64,000 bases of DNA, from assembly GCF_009917385.1 (NCBI RefSeq), contig NZ_QWLJ01000007.1, forward strand, positions 62,001 to 126,000, written 5' to 3'. Below the pieces are notes generated by a model. The model was given only the letters and a program-made list of their open reading frames with translations. It was not told the DNA's origin and did not search any database. This stretch comes from Roseburia sp. 1XD42-34. Its GTDB lineage: Bacteria > Bacillota > Bacilli > Bacillales > Amphibacillaceae. The position numbers and the translations under genes were made by a program. Positions 49,785 through 59,221 of this stretch are shown in pieces; position 1 is the first letter of the stretch; each line of letters starts with the position of its first letter.

Positions 49785-50285
49785 TTAAATTGCCTTCTTG
49801 GCAGCTTCCAGAGCAGCATCATAATCTGGATGGTTGCTTACTTCATTTACATATTCTACATAGCTAACTTTGTCGTTACTATCAACAACGAATATAGCGC
49901 GCGCCAGTAGGCGTAATTCCTTTATAAGAACACCATATTGGTGACCAAAACTCGCATCACGGTGGTCGGATAATATATCAAGTTGGTCAATATTGTGTTG
50001 GGTTACCCAACGCTTCTGTGCAAAAGGTAAATCCATACTCACGGTTAATACTTGAACATTCCCTATTGCATCAGCTTCTTCATTAAAACGTTTTGTTTGG
50101 TCAGCACATACCCCAGTATCAATCGAAGGAACAACACTAATTAGCTTAACCTTTCCCTTGTAATCGTCCAACGTTACTTCTTTCAAATCATTCGTCAATA
50201 CGCTAAAGTCCGGTGCTTGATCACCGACCTTTACTTCATTACCTAATAGTGTGACGGGTTCATGTTGGAATGTTACGTTTGCCAT
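49785..50285 (-). CDS. tpx: thiol peroxidase without the resolving cysteine
   Basis: Peroxiredoxin family that reduces alkyl hydroperoxides. 166 residues. Peroxidatic Cys60 in PSIDTGVCADQTKRF with Thr57, and Arg in HRDASFG. The usual resolving Cys94 (AQKRWCAS in B. subtilis, from memory) is Val here (AQKRWVTQHN), and the protein has no other Cys. If translated as read, it must be resolved by an outside thiol (1-Cys mechanism). The start at 50285 (MANVTF) is chosen over the ATG three codons earlier, which abuts the ribosome binding site. Confidence 0.94.
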   Translation of the reverse strand: MANVTFQHEPVTLLGNEVKVGDQAPDFSVLTNDLKEVTLDDYKGKVKLISVVPSIDTGVCADQTKRFNEEADAIGNVQVLTVSMDLPFAQKRWVTQHNIDQLDILSDHRDASFGHQYGVLIKELRLLARAIFVVDSNDKVSYVEYVNEVSNHPDYDAALEAAKKAI

Positions 50286-50489
50286 AAGAATCATTCCTTC
50301 CTAAATAATTGTATTCCTCTACCATTATGAAGTGATTACAAGCTCATGTCCACTAATTTACAGGGAATAATTTGTGAACAAAATAACAACCGCTTTCATT
50401 ATTGTTGAATATGATGCAACCAAGTTTCTGTAAAAAAACTAAGGAAACGGCAGCGATAAATTTTCCAATCAAACGTTAATGTGTAACCC

Positions 50490-50582
50490 ATAAATTTCTT
50501 CTGAAATAGGGCAGTGAGGATAGTGTTCTTAGACAGTTCCCTAAGCAGGAGACTTACATAACCTTAGAGGCCGGATAAACCA
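50490..50582 (+). repeat. dispersed repeat, decayed end of module B
   Basis: Recognisable pieces in order: TTCTTCTGAAATAGGGCAGTG, a CCTAAGCAGGAG stretch, ACTTACATAACCTTAGAGG and CCGGATAAACC. Most stems are broken. It lies between ytfJ and tpx; the rest of 50286-50612 holds nothing clear. Confidence 0.5.
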
Positions 50583-50612
50583 CAAGCTTCCTACAGTCTT
50601 TGCGTTTACTTT

Positions 50613-51068
50613 TTATACATCATATTGCGTTGGAGCCTGCTTTATTTTCTTTTCGGTGTCCTTCTTTGGTGACTGCTTTTTATCAGATGATTTGATTATC
50701 TCTTGGACTTTTTCTACAACTTGCGGCGCAAAATCAAGCATTTTTTCATAAATATGTGTTTGTTGGTCCAAATGCACCATCTTAATTCCTTGCTCACTGA
50801 CAATTAAGAAAGCAACAGGTGTAATGGATACTCCTCCTCCACTTCCGCCCCCAAAAGGGAGTGTCGCTTCACTATCCGGTGACGAATTACTTGTTGATTG
50901 AAATTCACTACCACCTGCAGCAAAACCAAAACCAACTTTAGACACAGGAATGATGATGCTTCCTTCTGGAGCTTGAATAGGATTTCCAATTATCGTATTT
51001 GCTTCTACCATATCCTTTAAATTTTCCATTGCTGTCGTCATTAGACCTTGTATAGGATGATCGTCCAT
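50613..51068 (-). CDS. ytfJ: GerW family sporulation protein YtfJ
   Basis: 151 residues. Characteristic GNPIQAPEGSIIIPVSKVGF, then a Gly-rich stretch (PFGGGSGGGVSITPVAFLIV) and a Lys-rich tail (KKQSPKKDTEKKIKQAP). In B. subtilis ytfJ is made in the forespore. No membrane segment. It is followed upstream in the same strand by ytfI 27 bases away. Confidence 0.94.
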   Translation of the reverse strand: MDDHPIQGLMTTAMENLKDMVEANTIIGNPIQAPEGSIIIPVSKVGFGFAAGGSEFQSTSNSSPDSEATLPFGGGSGGGVSITPVAFLIVSEQGIKMVHLDQQTHIYEKMLDFAPQVVEKVQEIIKSSDKKQSPKKDTEKKIKQAPTQYDV

Positions 51069-51095
51069 TTATTTTACACTCCTTCTCTTTTTTCA

Positions 51096-51644
51096 CTACC
51101 TAGTACTCGCAATGAGCTTTACAAAGGTATGTATAGCATGCGTGATTCGGGTTGAAACCATACAAGAAAAAAACATTTCAAAATGACTTTGTTGAAATAA
51201 AGGCTTCACTTGTAAGTCGGGCCGACAATCTTTCTTGGTTTTTCTCATAATCCAACTAGTAATGACTCCTTTTATCCCCCATAATCCTCCAGCCGTCATT
51301 CCGGTAAGAGCTGCATCTCCTAGTCCTCCTTCTGTGTACCATCTCCAATTTCGAATAACTATATGCTGCAATGCAGTCGTAACAAGTGGATTGACCTTTG
51401 GGAGCATTTTGTATAGATCCTGTAATTGACTGAATAAAGCATGGAAAGTGTCCTTTTGCCCCTCTTGCATATGATCAATCCGAATAGACTTGTTAACCAT
51501 CCGAATAAACATCCAATTTACTTGTATGGTTAACATCAAATAGGATGGGCGATATACGATTTCTATGTTGATTTTCCACTTACTTATAAAAATCATCACG
51601 ATTAGTATGCAGATGAAACATAAGATAACAAAAACAACCTTCAT
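51096..51644 (-). CDS. ytfI: DUF2953 membrane-anchored protein YtfI
   Basis: 182 residues. One N-terminal membrane segment (VVFVILCFICILIVMIFIS), then a soluble region with RNWRWYTEGGLGDAALTGM, TAGGLWGIKG and the FQQSHFEMFFSCMVSTR segment seen in DUF2953 proteins. The start at 51644 (MKVVFVIL) follows GGGGTGG. It pairs with ytfJ as in B. subtilis, suggesting a sporulation role. Confidence 0.87.
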   Translation of the reverse strand: MKVVFVILCFICILIVMIFISKWKINIEIVYRPSYLMLTIQVNWMFIRMVNKSIRIDHMQEGQKDTFHALFSQLQDLYKMLPKVNPLVTTALQHIVIRNWRWYTEGGLGDAALTGMTAGGLWGIKGVITSWIMRKTKKDCRPDLQVKPLFQQSHFEMFFSCMVSTRITHAIHTFVKLIASTR

Positions 51645-51821
51645 GTTTACCACCCCATTGCTTATTTTCCCGCAAATTACTATTTTTATCCAAAAACCTA
51701 GTTGTATTTCAAGTAATTTTTTTAACATTATAACGAAACATGGTAGAATAAGATGAAACTATGTTGCATTTATAGTGGTAACAAAATGAGGTGAAATAAA
51801 CATCTTGGGAGGGATGATAGC

Positions 51822-52622
51822 ATGACAGAACGAAATAACATCTTCTTTTATTATGTAACTAGCAAAGGTATTGAAGAAAAATTATCGACACTAAGTAATG
51901 TAGCTATTGATAACGGTTTCAAAATTGTAGAGCATGCGAAAAATGCAAATATTATCGTTAGTATTGGTGGTGACGGCGCTTTTTTACAAGCAGCTAGAAA
52001 AACAGGCTATCGCCAAGATTGTCTTTACATTGGAATAAATCGATCTGGAGAATCAAGTTTATATTGCGACTTTAATATGGACAACTTTGATGAAATGCTC
52101 GACACTATGCAGCATGAGGAACTTGAAGTACGACGTTTTCCTATTATTCATGCAAACGTAAATGAGGAAACAAGTTTTTATTGTCTTAATGAGATCAGCG
52201 TCCGATCAACGATCATTAAATCAATTGTGATCGATGTATATATCGATGATCAACATTTTGAAACATTTCGTGGGGATGGCTTAATTGTAGCCACACCTAC
52301 TGGAAGTACAGGCTATAATAAATCTACAAATGGTGCTGTTATCGATCCGCGTATCCCTTGTTTTCAAGTAACTGAGCTTGCATCTATTAACAATAACCGT
52401 TATCGTACACTTGGTTCTTCTTTTGTTCTGAACCAAGATAGAAAATTACGTTTGTCTGTAAGACAGGATGGAAATGATTATCCAATTATCGGTCTGGATA
52501 ATGAAGCTTATTCCATCCGCAACATACACGATATTACCGTTACTTTAAGTGATAAAGTTGTAAAAACAGTGAAACTGAAAAATAATTCCTTTTGGGATCG
52601 AGTAAAACGAACCTTTCTATAG
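51822..52622 (+). CDS. nadF: NAD kinase (second paralogue type)
   Basis: Phosphorylates NAD to NADP. 266 residues, like B. subtilis YtdI/NadF2. Conserved GGDG in VSIGGDGAFLQAARKTG, NEISVRSTIIKSI and TPTGSTGYNKSTNGAV. The ATG follows GGGAGGGATGATAGC. It is transcribed opposite to ytfI; a shared bidirectional terminator lies between it and the SASP gene. Confidence 0.95.
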   Translation: MTERNNIFFYYVTSKGIEEKLSTLSNVAIDNGFKIVEHAKNANIIVSIGGDGAFLQAARKTGYRQDCLYIGINRSGESSLYCDFNMDNFDEMLDTMQHEELEVRRFPIIHANVNEETSFYCLNEISVRSTIIKSIVIDVYIDDQHFETFRGDGLIVATPTGSTGYNKSTNGAVIDPRIPCFQVTELASINNNRYRTLGSSFVLNQDRKLRLSVRQDGNDYPIIGLDNEAYSIRNIHDITVTLSDKVVKTVKLKNNSFWDRVKRTFL

Positions 52623-52645
52623 GTGTATGTTTAAACAAGTAAACG

Positions 52646-52675
52646 AAAGGACTATCCACAAAAGGGATAGTCCTT
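52646..52675. terminator. bidirectional terminator between nadF and the SASP gene
   Basis: AAGGACTATCC pairs with GGATAGTCCTT around ACAAAAG, with CTTT after it on plus and TTTCG-type sequence on minus. The two flanking genes converge here. Confidence 0.8.
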
Positions 52676-52696
52676 CTTTACCATTTCTATATTTTT

Positions 52697-52900
52697 TTAG
52701 AAAGTTTGTTGACCACCAAATTGTTGCTCAGCCATTTGTACTAGACGTTTTGTAATTTCTCCACCAACAGATCCGTTAGAGCGAGAAGTTGAATCTGGTC
52801 CTAATTGAACACCAAATTCTTGAGCGATTTCGTATTTCATTTGGTCTAGAGCTTGTTGAACACCAGGGACTACTAACTGATTTGAATTGTTATTTGCCAT
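52697..52900 (-). CDS. alpha/beta-type small acid-soluble spore protein
   Basis: 67 residues. Coats and protects spore DNA. N-terminal [20 protein letters not shown], the germination-protease site region [12 protein letters not shown] (cut after Glu), and the C-terminal DNA-binding helix [20 protein letters not shown]. Which ssp paralogue it is cannot be told from sequence alone. AAGGAGGTG precedes the ATG, and a forespore sigma-G-like promoter lies upstream. Genus-level evidence for endospore formation. Confidence 0.96.
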   Translation of the reverse strand: MANNNSNQLVVPGVQQALDQMKYEIAQEFGVQLGPDSTSRSNGSVGGEITKRLVQMAEQQFGGQQTF

Positions 52901-52910
52901 AATAAATCAC

Positions 52911-52955
52911 CTCCTTGGTACTTATAGAATGTGTACCAAGGAGAGAATCCATTCA
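52911..52955 (-). promoter_or_regulatory. sigma-G-like promoter with palindrome over the SASP ribosome binding site
   Basis: On the minus strand TGAATG (52955-52950), 18 bases, CATTCTA (52931-52925), close to the sigma-G consensus TGMATA/CATAMTA. A perfect inverted repeat CTCCTTGGTAC (52911-52921) and GTACCAAGGAG (52933-52943) encloses the -10 in its 11-base loop; one arm on the minus strand is the ribosome binding site. Confidence 0.7.
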
Positions 52956-53055
52956 TATTTTCAATTGGTAGTTACTGTAAGTGCTTTTAGGTTTGGCTTT
53001 AACAGAACAGCTCCATACCGTGTTTATTTAAACTAATCCGTTATCATCTTCGTTT

Positions 53056-54252
53056 CTAAAACAAATTTTCGTACGTATTTCCTTGCCCAGATGTAATCTT
53101 GATTGTCTCTATGTTTTGCAATGCCTCTTCCACCCATTCCGATAAATCTGCTTTTGCTTCAAAATGGTTTGCTTTCTCCCTTTTCGGTTTTGTTTTCGGT
53201 GACTTTGGTACAAAAACCGTACAGCAGTCTTCATATGGGAGGATAGATGTCTCATATGTGCCAATTTTCTTTGCTATATCAATAATTTCTGTCTTATCCA
53301 TTGCAACTAGCGGTCGCAAAATGGGATAGTTAGTCACTTCATTAATGACGTTCATGCTTTCCATTGTTTGGCTAGCAACTTGTCCTAAATTTTCTCCCGT
53401 TGTTATAGATAAAATCCCTTGTTCCTGACACACCTTTTCACTTATGCGCATCATTATCCGACGCATAGTTGTCATTGCATAACCATCTGGAATTTGGCGA
53501 AATATTTCCTGTTGTAGCTTCGTAAACGGAACGAGGTGAACTTGAATAGACTTCCCATATTGGGTCAATTGTTTAGCTAAATCAAGCACTTTTTGCTTTG
53601 CTCGTTCACTCGTAAATGGCGGAGAATGGAAGTGAATAGCTTCCAATTGAACGCCTCGTTTCATCGCCAGATAGCCTGCTACAGGACTATCAATACCACC
53701 AGACAATAACAATAACGATTTACCAGATGTACCAACTGGCAAGCCTCCAGCTCCTTGCACAACACTAGAAGTTATATACGTTGCCTCGTTACGGATCTCG
53801 ATTTTAATCTCTACATCTGGTTGATGAACATCAACAGTTATACCATTTGTATTCGTTAGCAAATGCCTGCCTACAACATGATTAAATTCCTGTGAACGAA
53901 TCGGGAAATCTTTGTTAATACGTTTTACTGTAACTTTAAATGTACTTGCAGCAGCATTTTTCTTAAGCGCATATAATGCAGCCTCTTTCACTTTGTCAGG
54001 GTCATTTTCTTCTTTAATCGCCAAGCTTAAACTTTGTATTCCAAATATATGCTTACATTTATCGATGATTGGTTTTGGGTCATGCCCATTTAATAGAACA
54101 AACATTCTCCCCTGCGTCCGTTTCACCTTTACGTTTTTATAATCTTGTAACTTATTTTGAATATTTTCCTGTAAACGAAGGATAAATGCTTTTATGTTTT
54201 TACCTTTTAAAGCCATCTCCCCGTATCGTATTAATATATGATCGTACTGCAT
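53056..54252 (-). CDS. thiI: tRNA 4-thiouridine synthetase ThiI
   Basis: Adenylates U8 of tRNA and inserts sulfur. 398 residues. NFLD-THUMP at the N-terminus (ILIRYGEMALKGKN; THUMP about 60-165) and the PP-loop LLLSGGIDSPVAGYLAMKRG near residue 180, then HFHSPPFTSERAK. The C-terminal rhodanese domain of E. coli ThiI is absent, as in Bacillus, where the dedicated desulfurase supplies sulfur. The start at 54252 follows GGAGTAGAGG. It lies 5 bases after the desulfurase gene. Confidence 0.96.
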   Translation of the reverse strand: MQYDHILIRYGEMALKGKNIKAFILRLQENIQNKLQDYKNVKVKRTQGRMFVLLNGHDPKPIIDKCKHIFGIQSLSLAIKEENDPDKVKEAALYALKKNAAASTFKVTVKRINKDFPIRSQEFNHVVGRHLLTNTNGITVDVHQPDVEIKIEIRNEATYITSSVVQGAGGLPVGTSGKSLLLLSGGIDSPVAGYLAMKRGVQLEAIHFHSPPFTSERAKQKVLDLAKQLTQYGKSIQVHLVPFTKLQQEIFRQIPDGYAMTTMRRIMMRISEKVCQEQGILSITTGENLGQVASQTMESMNVINEVTNYPILRPLVAMDKTEIIDIAKKIGTYETSILPYEDCCTVFVPKSPKTKPKREKANHFEAKADLSEWVEEALQNIETIKITSGQGNTYENLF

Positions 54253-54257
54253 AGCCT

Positions 54258-55397
54258 CTACTCCATTACTTTTTTTAATTGCTGTATGTTTCTCCTTAAT
54301 ATACTCATAAACTGCTGCAATTCTTCCATTGTATTTGTATAAGTAAGACTTACTCGTAGTGCAGAAGTCGTTCTCTCTTTTGGGAGACCACAAGCTGCCA
54401 AAATCTCACTCTCATCGGTTTGTTTGGAAGAACAGGCCGATTTCGTGGATATATAAATATCATTCTCTGCTAACAGATGAATTAGTACCTCTGGCTTCAC
54501 ACCCGGAACAGAAAAATTAATGATATGTGGTGCTGCATGTAAAGGGGTATTTACAAAAACACTCGGAAGGTTCTCTAACTCTTCACGAATATATTGCTGC
54601 ATTTGTAATAATTCATGTTTATGCGTTCTTTCCTTTTCCAAAATTAAACGTAACGCTCTTACAAACGAAACCGCACCTGCCAAGTTTTCAGTACCAGAAC
54701 GCTTTGCTTGCTCTTGCGCTCCCCCGTGAAAAAGCGGAAATAATGTCGTTCGATTTCTTATATATAATAAACCCGTTCCCTTTAAGCCATGAATTTTATG
54801 ACCAGACATCGTACAAAGATCTATTCCACTATCTTTCAGTGACAACGGAACCTTTCCTAACCCTTGTACATGATCTACATGAAAAAATAATTTCGGATGT
54901 CTTTTAGCAATTGCCCCAACTTCCTTTATTGGCTGTATCGAACCAAGCTCGCTGTTTACATGCATCACACTAATTAAAATCGTATCGTCTTGAATAGTAG
55001 CTTGTAAATCGTTTACGTTAATAACACCATCTTGATTAACAGGCAAATATGTGATGTTAAAGCCCAATTTCTCAAGGCTTTTACACGCTTCATATACAGA
55101 AGCATGCTCCACAGCCGTTGTAATAATATGCTTACCTCTGTGCTGATGTTCGAGGGCAATTCCTTTAATCGCCAAATTATTTCCTTCTGTTCCTCCAGAA
55201 GTAAAAACGATTTCCGAACGAGCAACTTCCAACAACTTTGCCGCCTGGTTCTTTGCCTGATGAAGGAGCTTTTCAGATTCTCCCCCTAAAGGATGTATAG
55301 AAGACGGATTGGCAAAAAAATCCGTCGAAACTTTTTCGAAGCTCTTTAAGACAGACGCTTCAGGTTTTGTGGTTGCGCTATTATCTAAGTAAATCAT
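54258..55397 (-). CDS. nifZ: cysteine desulfurase (NifZ type) partner of ThiI
   Basis: PLP enzyme that takes sulfur from cysteine. 379 residues. N-terminal MIYLDNSATTKPEASVL, PLP-Lys in TMSGHKIHGLKGTGLLY, and the persulfide Cys in ISTKSACSSKQTDESEI. Direct linkage to thiI (5-base gap) indicates a tRNA thiolation role; in B. subtilis nifZ-thiI is the same pair. Confidence 0.95.
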   Translation of the reverse strand: MIYLDNSATTKPEASVLKSFEKVSTDFFANPSSIHPLGGESEKLLHQAKNQAAKLLEVARSEIVFTSGGTEGNNLAIKGIALEHQHRGKHIITTAVEHASVYEACKSLEKLGFNITYLPVNQDGVINVNDLQATIQDDTILISVMHVNSELGSIQPIKEVGAIAKRHPKLFFHVDHVQGLGKVPLSLKDSGIDLCTMSGHKIHGLKGTGLLYIRNRTTLFPLFHGGAQEQAKRSGTENLAGAVSFVRALRLILEKERTHKHELLQMQQYIREELENLPSVFVNTPLHAAPHIINFSVPGVKPEVLIHLLAENDIYISTKSACSSKQTDESEILAACGLPKERTTSALRVSLTYTNTMEELQQFMSILRRNIQQLKKVME

Positions 55398-55506
55398 TAT
55401 TTATTCGCCATACCTTTCTTACGAATGATGCACTATTCCAACCGATCTGATTCCTTATAAAAGTTCAGCAGAACGGATTGTAACATAAACAGCTATTAAA
55501 ACGTGC

Positions 55507-55539
55507 AAAAAAGGATACCATCGAATGAATATCCTTTTT
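55507..55539 (-). terminator. intrinsic terminator of ezrA
   Basis: On the minus strand AAAAAGGATA pairs with TATCCTTTTT around a 13-base loop, followed by further T. It lies 20 bases past the ezrA stop. Confidence 0.85.
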
Positions 55540-55559
55540 CCAAACGACATCTATTTAAG

Positions 55560-57254
55560 TTATTCTTCCACTCCAGATTGGTGTTCCTCAATTCGTTTTA
55601 ATGCTCCTGACTCTACCTCTTCCACTGCTTTTGCTGCATTTTCAAGTGCCAATTCATATTCATACTTCCTAAATAACCGCTCAGACTCAGTAAGCTTCTC
55701 AGCTAGTAATGGGTATTGACTACGATATCGATTCGCATATTGGATAACCTGTTCCGTTAAATAAGCTTGTTCTAACATCAGATTCGTTTGCTCCATACAG
55801 TAGGAAACAGCATTCTTTGCGTCATTTAAAGCCTGTTGTACTTCAGCCATTTCCAAAGGTTGATTTTCCAGTGCCTTTATAACACGTGCATTTTTGTCAT
55901 TAGCTGTTTCTATCAGATTCCAAATAAAAGTAGGAACTCCAGGAACGTTGCTCTTCTTAAGCTTTCGTTGTATAGAATATAACTGATTTCGCATTTCTGT
56001 CAACTTTTCTTTTGCTTCTAACTCATCTTTGCGGAGATTTTGTATCCGTTTTTTAAATGCCTCATGACTCTCTTTTAATGTTTCAATTTCTTTAAGCGCT
56101 TCTTCTATTTCATTACGAAGCTTTGTATGAGGTGATTTCTCTTCTTCCATCTCCGAGACAACTGCATCCATTTGGGAATTTAATTTCGCTATGGATTTCT
56201 CCAGCGATAAATATTTTTCCATATCGCTATCTTCAAAATAATAAGCCTTTTGCAGCTGGTCTACTTCTTGTTTCGTGTGATGAAAAGTTGCTGTAACTTC
56301 TTCCATAACATGTTGATACGTTGGCATCTTTGTTTCTACATAATTTTTAGCAATCGCTTCTTTTTCTAACAGTTGATACATCTCTTTCGAACGTACTTCG
56401 ATTTCCTCAATTAATATTTCTGCGTTAGTCATATCGCCATTATCAAGTTTTTCCACCATATGTAAAAGCTTTTGCTGATAGCTGCGAATTTCCTTTTCAA
56501 ACGCAAGATGCTCTACTCTGTATCCTTCACTTTTCATTTCCTTTATTCCAGAAAGAAGATCATCTAATTGCGAAGGAAGCTCCTGCTTACACATCCGATA
56601 CAACTGAGGGAATGCATCAAACTGTTTTTCCAAATTATCAAGCGAAAGTTTGAGCTTATCTACAAGCTCCTTTGCCTCTAGATAATTTCCATCTTCTACC
56701 AATTGATAGTAAGTAGCAAGTTCATTAAACAACTCATCTAACCTTGCCTCAAAATAACTCTCAGCTTTCCCATATTGATAACGGTTTTGCGATAGTCTTT
56801 TGCGTAAGTCTTTCAAAGTCGGCTCGACATGTTCTATTTCCTTACGACTTTCCTCTTCAGAATGGAGCAGTTCATCCACTTCTTTAATGATTTGTTCAAT
56901 TTCCACTTCCACCGTCTGCAGTATTTTTTCCACTTCAGCTAATGTCTGTTTAGCTTTTGAAAAACGGTAACGATCTGCAGCCGCTTCTGCATCAAATAGA
57001 AGCTCCTCAATATCTGTTAATTCCTTGGTAACGATATGTTCCCAACGCTCTTTCCAAGCCTCGAACTTATCTTGCGTTTCTCCAGACAAGTTAAGAATTT
57101 TTATACGGGAGAGCTCAGCATTGATGTTTCGATCCATAATATCCATTTTCCAAGCTTCATAGCGATCGACTACATCATATACCCTTTTACGTAAAATAAG
57201 TCCTGTAATTATAAGTGCAATGACTATAAGTATACTGCCAATGATGTATGCCAT
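55560..57254 (-). CDS. ezrA: septation ring formation regulator EzrA
   Basis: Membrane-anchored negative regulator of FtsZ ring position. 564 residues. A single N-terminal membrane helix (MAYIIGSILIVIALIITGLI) with RKRVYDVVDRYEAWKMDIMD, then a long spectrin-like coiled-coil region rich in Glu/Lys, ending with NRYRSQYPLLAEKLTESERL. The start at 57254 follows GGGAGG. The 19 upstream in-frame residues are not part of the family N-terminus. Confidence 0.95.
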   Translation of the reverse strand: MAYIIGSILIVIALIITGLILRKRVYDVVDRYEAWKMDIMDRNINAELSRIKILNLSGETQDKFEAWKERWEHIVTKELTDIEELLFDAEAAADRYRFSKAKQTLAEVEKILQTVEVEIEQIIKEVDELLHSEEESRKEIEHVEPTLKDLRKRLSQNRYQYGKAESYFEARLDELFNELATYYQLVEDGNYLEAKELVDKLKLSLDNLEKQFDAFPQLYRMCKQELPSQLDDLLSGIKEMKSEGYRVEHLAFEKEIRSYQQKLLHMVEKLDNGDMTNAEILIEEIEVRSKEMYQLLEKEAIAKNYVETKMPTYQHVMEEVTATFHHTKQEVDQLQKAYYFEDSDMEKYLSLEKSIAKLNSQMDAVVSEMEEEKSPHTKLRNEIEEALKEIETLKESHEAFKKRIQNLRKDELEAKEKLTEMRNQLYSIQRKLKKSNVPGVPTFIWNLIETANDKNARVIKALENQPLEMAEVQQALNDAKNAVSYCMEQTNLMLEQAYLTEQVIQYANRYRSQYPLLAEKLTESERLFRKYEYELALENAAKAVEEVESGALKRIEEHQSGVEE

Positions 57255-57807
57255 AAAATGCCTCCCAACTAAATCTCCTAAAAACTTGTTCAAAAAGTCT
57301 CTAAAACACATCTCATTTCATCGATGGCTTATTCCTTTACCTCTTATGTATTGATCACATATACTCTCATTCGCAGTTCTTGAACTTCTTTGTATAAGAT
57401 TTGCTAGTATCCATACTGTAACTCATTACGAAAAATACAAAGCAGTTCGTCACAAGCAAGCAAAAATTTACTTTTCTTTATTCATAGGATAAGGACAACC
57501 AGACAATGATACAACTCATTTTTTCTAGAACTTCTTCGATCTAACCGACTTTGTATCTTTTTTCATTTCTTCTTTTTGAACATCACTATAAGAGATTATG
57601 ATTTACTCATGAAGTAAAATTCGAATCATAATAAATCTACATATTATAATACCATGTTCGACGCTTCTTTTGCTAAAAAAATACAAATAAATTGGCGATT
57701 AGATGAAAAATGATAAAATTTGTTTCGTTTAAGCATTTTTTCTTTTTTTGAACTAGCTTCTTAAAGGGGCTGTTTATTTACAGCAATCCATAAAGTGCTG
57801 TTTAAAA
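57255..57807. other. spacer between refZ and ezrA
   Basis: No gene or repeat copy visible. AT-rich, with T tracts around 57735-57755 (GCATTTTTTCTTTTTTTG). The ezrA promoter should lie in its lower part; I could not pick a convincing -35/-10 pair. Confidence 0.35.
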
Positions 57808-58428
57808 CTAGGCATGATCTTTTTGCTTTGTTACTAAACAATCCAGCCAATCATGTATCGTTTTCACATAGTTGCGGACGAACCTCTGATGGGAATATTC
57901 GCCGATAATTTGGTTTTTCCATTCATTTGGCATCATATATGGTGTAACAAGCATACCTTTTAATTGCATAAATAAATAGGTTCGATCATTAATCGATGAT
58001 CGTTGCTCATCTAATACAGCATAGAAGGCTTTACTTAAAAGATAATTTTCCTTCGCTAAATATGTAACAGTAATTTCTCTAACAAACACCGAATCTAATG
58101 ATAACTCTCTATGGATAAAACAGGAGAATTGATGCTTGTTTTGTTTATACTGTATAATGAGGAAAATTAATTCCTTTAGTTGATCCAATGTGTGTAAATC
58201 TTGGTTCTGTTGGATGATTGCTTCTACTGTTTCTAGATACTTTTCATAGTAATCTGTAACAGCAAATTCTAGCAAACCTTGTTTTCCTTTGAAATAATAG
58301 CTAATTAAGGAAACATTGACTTGTGCTTTGTCTGCAATATCACGAACCGATGTACCATGAAATCCTTTTTGAAAAAAGAGTTCAGAAGCAGCCTCGATGA
58401 CTTTTTGTTTTGAGGGATTAATTTTCAT
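57808..58428 (-). CDS. refZ: TetR-family regulator RefZ (YttP)
   Basis: 206 residues. N-terminal helix-turn-helix VIEAASELFFQKGFHGTSVR, DIADKAQVNVSLISYYFKGK; the helical C-terminal half fits RefZ, which in B. subtilis binds motifs around the origin and affects FtsZ placement at sporulation. Start at the ATG at 58428 because GGAG abuts the earlier in-frame TTG. The neighbours ezrA and the ytsP-like gene are the same as in B. subtilis. Confidence 0.9.
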   Translation of the reverse strand: MKINPSKQKVIEAASELFFQKGFHGTSVRDIADKAQVNVSLISYYFKGKQGLLEFAVTDYYEKYLETVEAIIQQNQDLHTLDQLKELIFLIIQYKQNKHQFSCFIHRELSLDSVFVREITVTYLAKENYLLSKAFYAVLDEQRSSINDRTYLFMQLKGMLVTPYMMPNEWKNQIIGEYSHQRFVRNYVKTIHDWLDCLVTKQKDHA

Positions 58429-58540
58429 CTTATTCAACTCCTTATATCACCTTTACGACAAAAGCAATTATTTATCCTGCATTTTTCGCTCGACAAAAAT
58501 AACACATCTGTCGAAAATAACTTAAAAAGGGGAATGTTTT

Positions 58541-59035
58541 ATGTTTCAAACTGCTCACTATTCCGGAAATAAACAAAAAGACTATGATTTATTAATTCGT
58601 CAGCTCCAGGCCTTAAGTGAAAATGAACATGATGAAATCGCCATCTTATCCAATGCTTCTGCATTATTAAATCAATTTCTGGAACATACAAATTGGGTAG
58701 GATTTTACATTTGGAAAGAAAAAGAGAATGAATTAGTGCTTGGGCCTTTTCAAGGGCTACCTGCTTGTATTCGTATTGGTTATGGAAAAGGTGTATGCGG
58801 GAAAGCGATAGAGGAAAATGCTACACAGCGGGTCGCAGATGTCCATCAATTCCCTGGTCATATTGCATGTGACGGCGCCACTAATTCCGAGATTGTTGTT
58901 CCAATTAAAAAAGGCGATAAAATATTTGGGGTACTTGATATCGACAGTCCTTTAACCAATCGATTTGATGAAACAGATCAAATCTACTTGGAACAATTTG
59001 TCGAAACGTTACAACGCTATTTGACTAACGCCTAA
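58541..59035 (+). CDS. ytsP: free methionine-(R)-sulfoxide reductase (GAF domain, YtsP)
   Basis: 164 residues, one GAF domain. Active-site cysteines in LGPFQGLPACIRIGYGKGVC and FPGHIACDGATNSEIVVPI match the fRMsr type, which reduces free Met-R-sulfoxide. Ends VETLQRYL. AAAGGGG precedes the ATG by 8 bases. Transcribed divergently from refZ. Confidence 0.92.
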   Translation: MFQTAHYSGNKQKDYDLLIRQLQALSENEHDEIAILSNASALLNQFLEHTNWVGFYIWKEKENELVLGPFQGLPACIRIGYGKGVCGKAIEENATQRVADVHQFPGHIACDGATNSEIVVPIKKGDKIFGVLDIDSPLTNRFDETDQIYLEQFVETLQRYLTNA

Positions 59036-59073
59036 AGATTAACATTAACCCATTTAACTGGGCTATTAAATAA

Positions 59074-59221
59074 CGGTCTTCCTCTTAGTGACGAACTAAT
59101 GATGCCTTATCGTGGGGGCGCATTTCTCAAGTCGCATCGTTGCTGAGCCCATGCGCACGGACGTGACTATTCGGTTATTTCGTTATCCTCGAAGCATCTC
59201 ATTTTATAGCTTCTTATACAA
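59074..59221 (+). repeat. dispersed repeat copy 9a (5'-truncated A)
   Basis: Begins inside module A (GGTCTTCCTCTTAGTGACGA) and keeps the rest: TGATGCCTTATCGTGGG, CAAGTCGCATCGTTGCTGAG, GGACGTGACTATTCGG, TTATTTCGTTATCC and CATCTCATTTTATAG. It lies after the ytsP gene. Confidence 0.8.
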
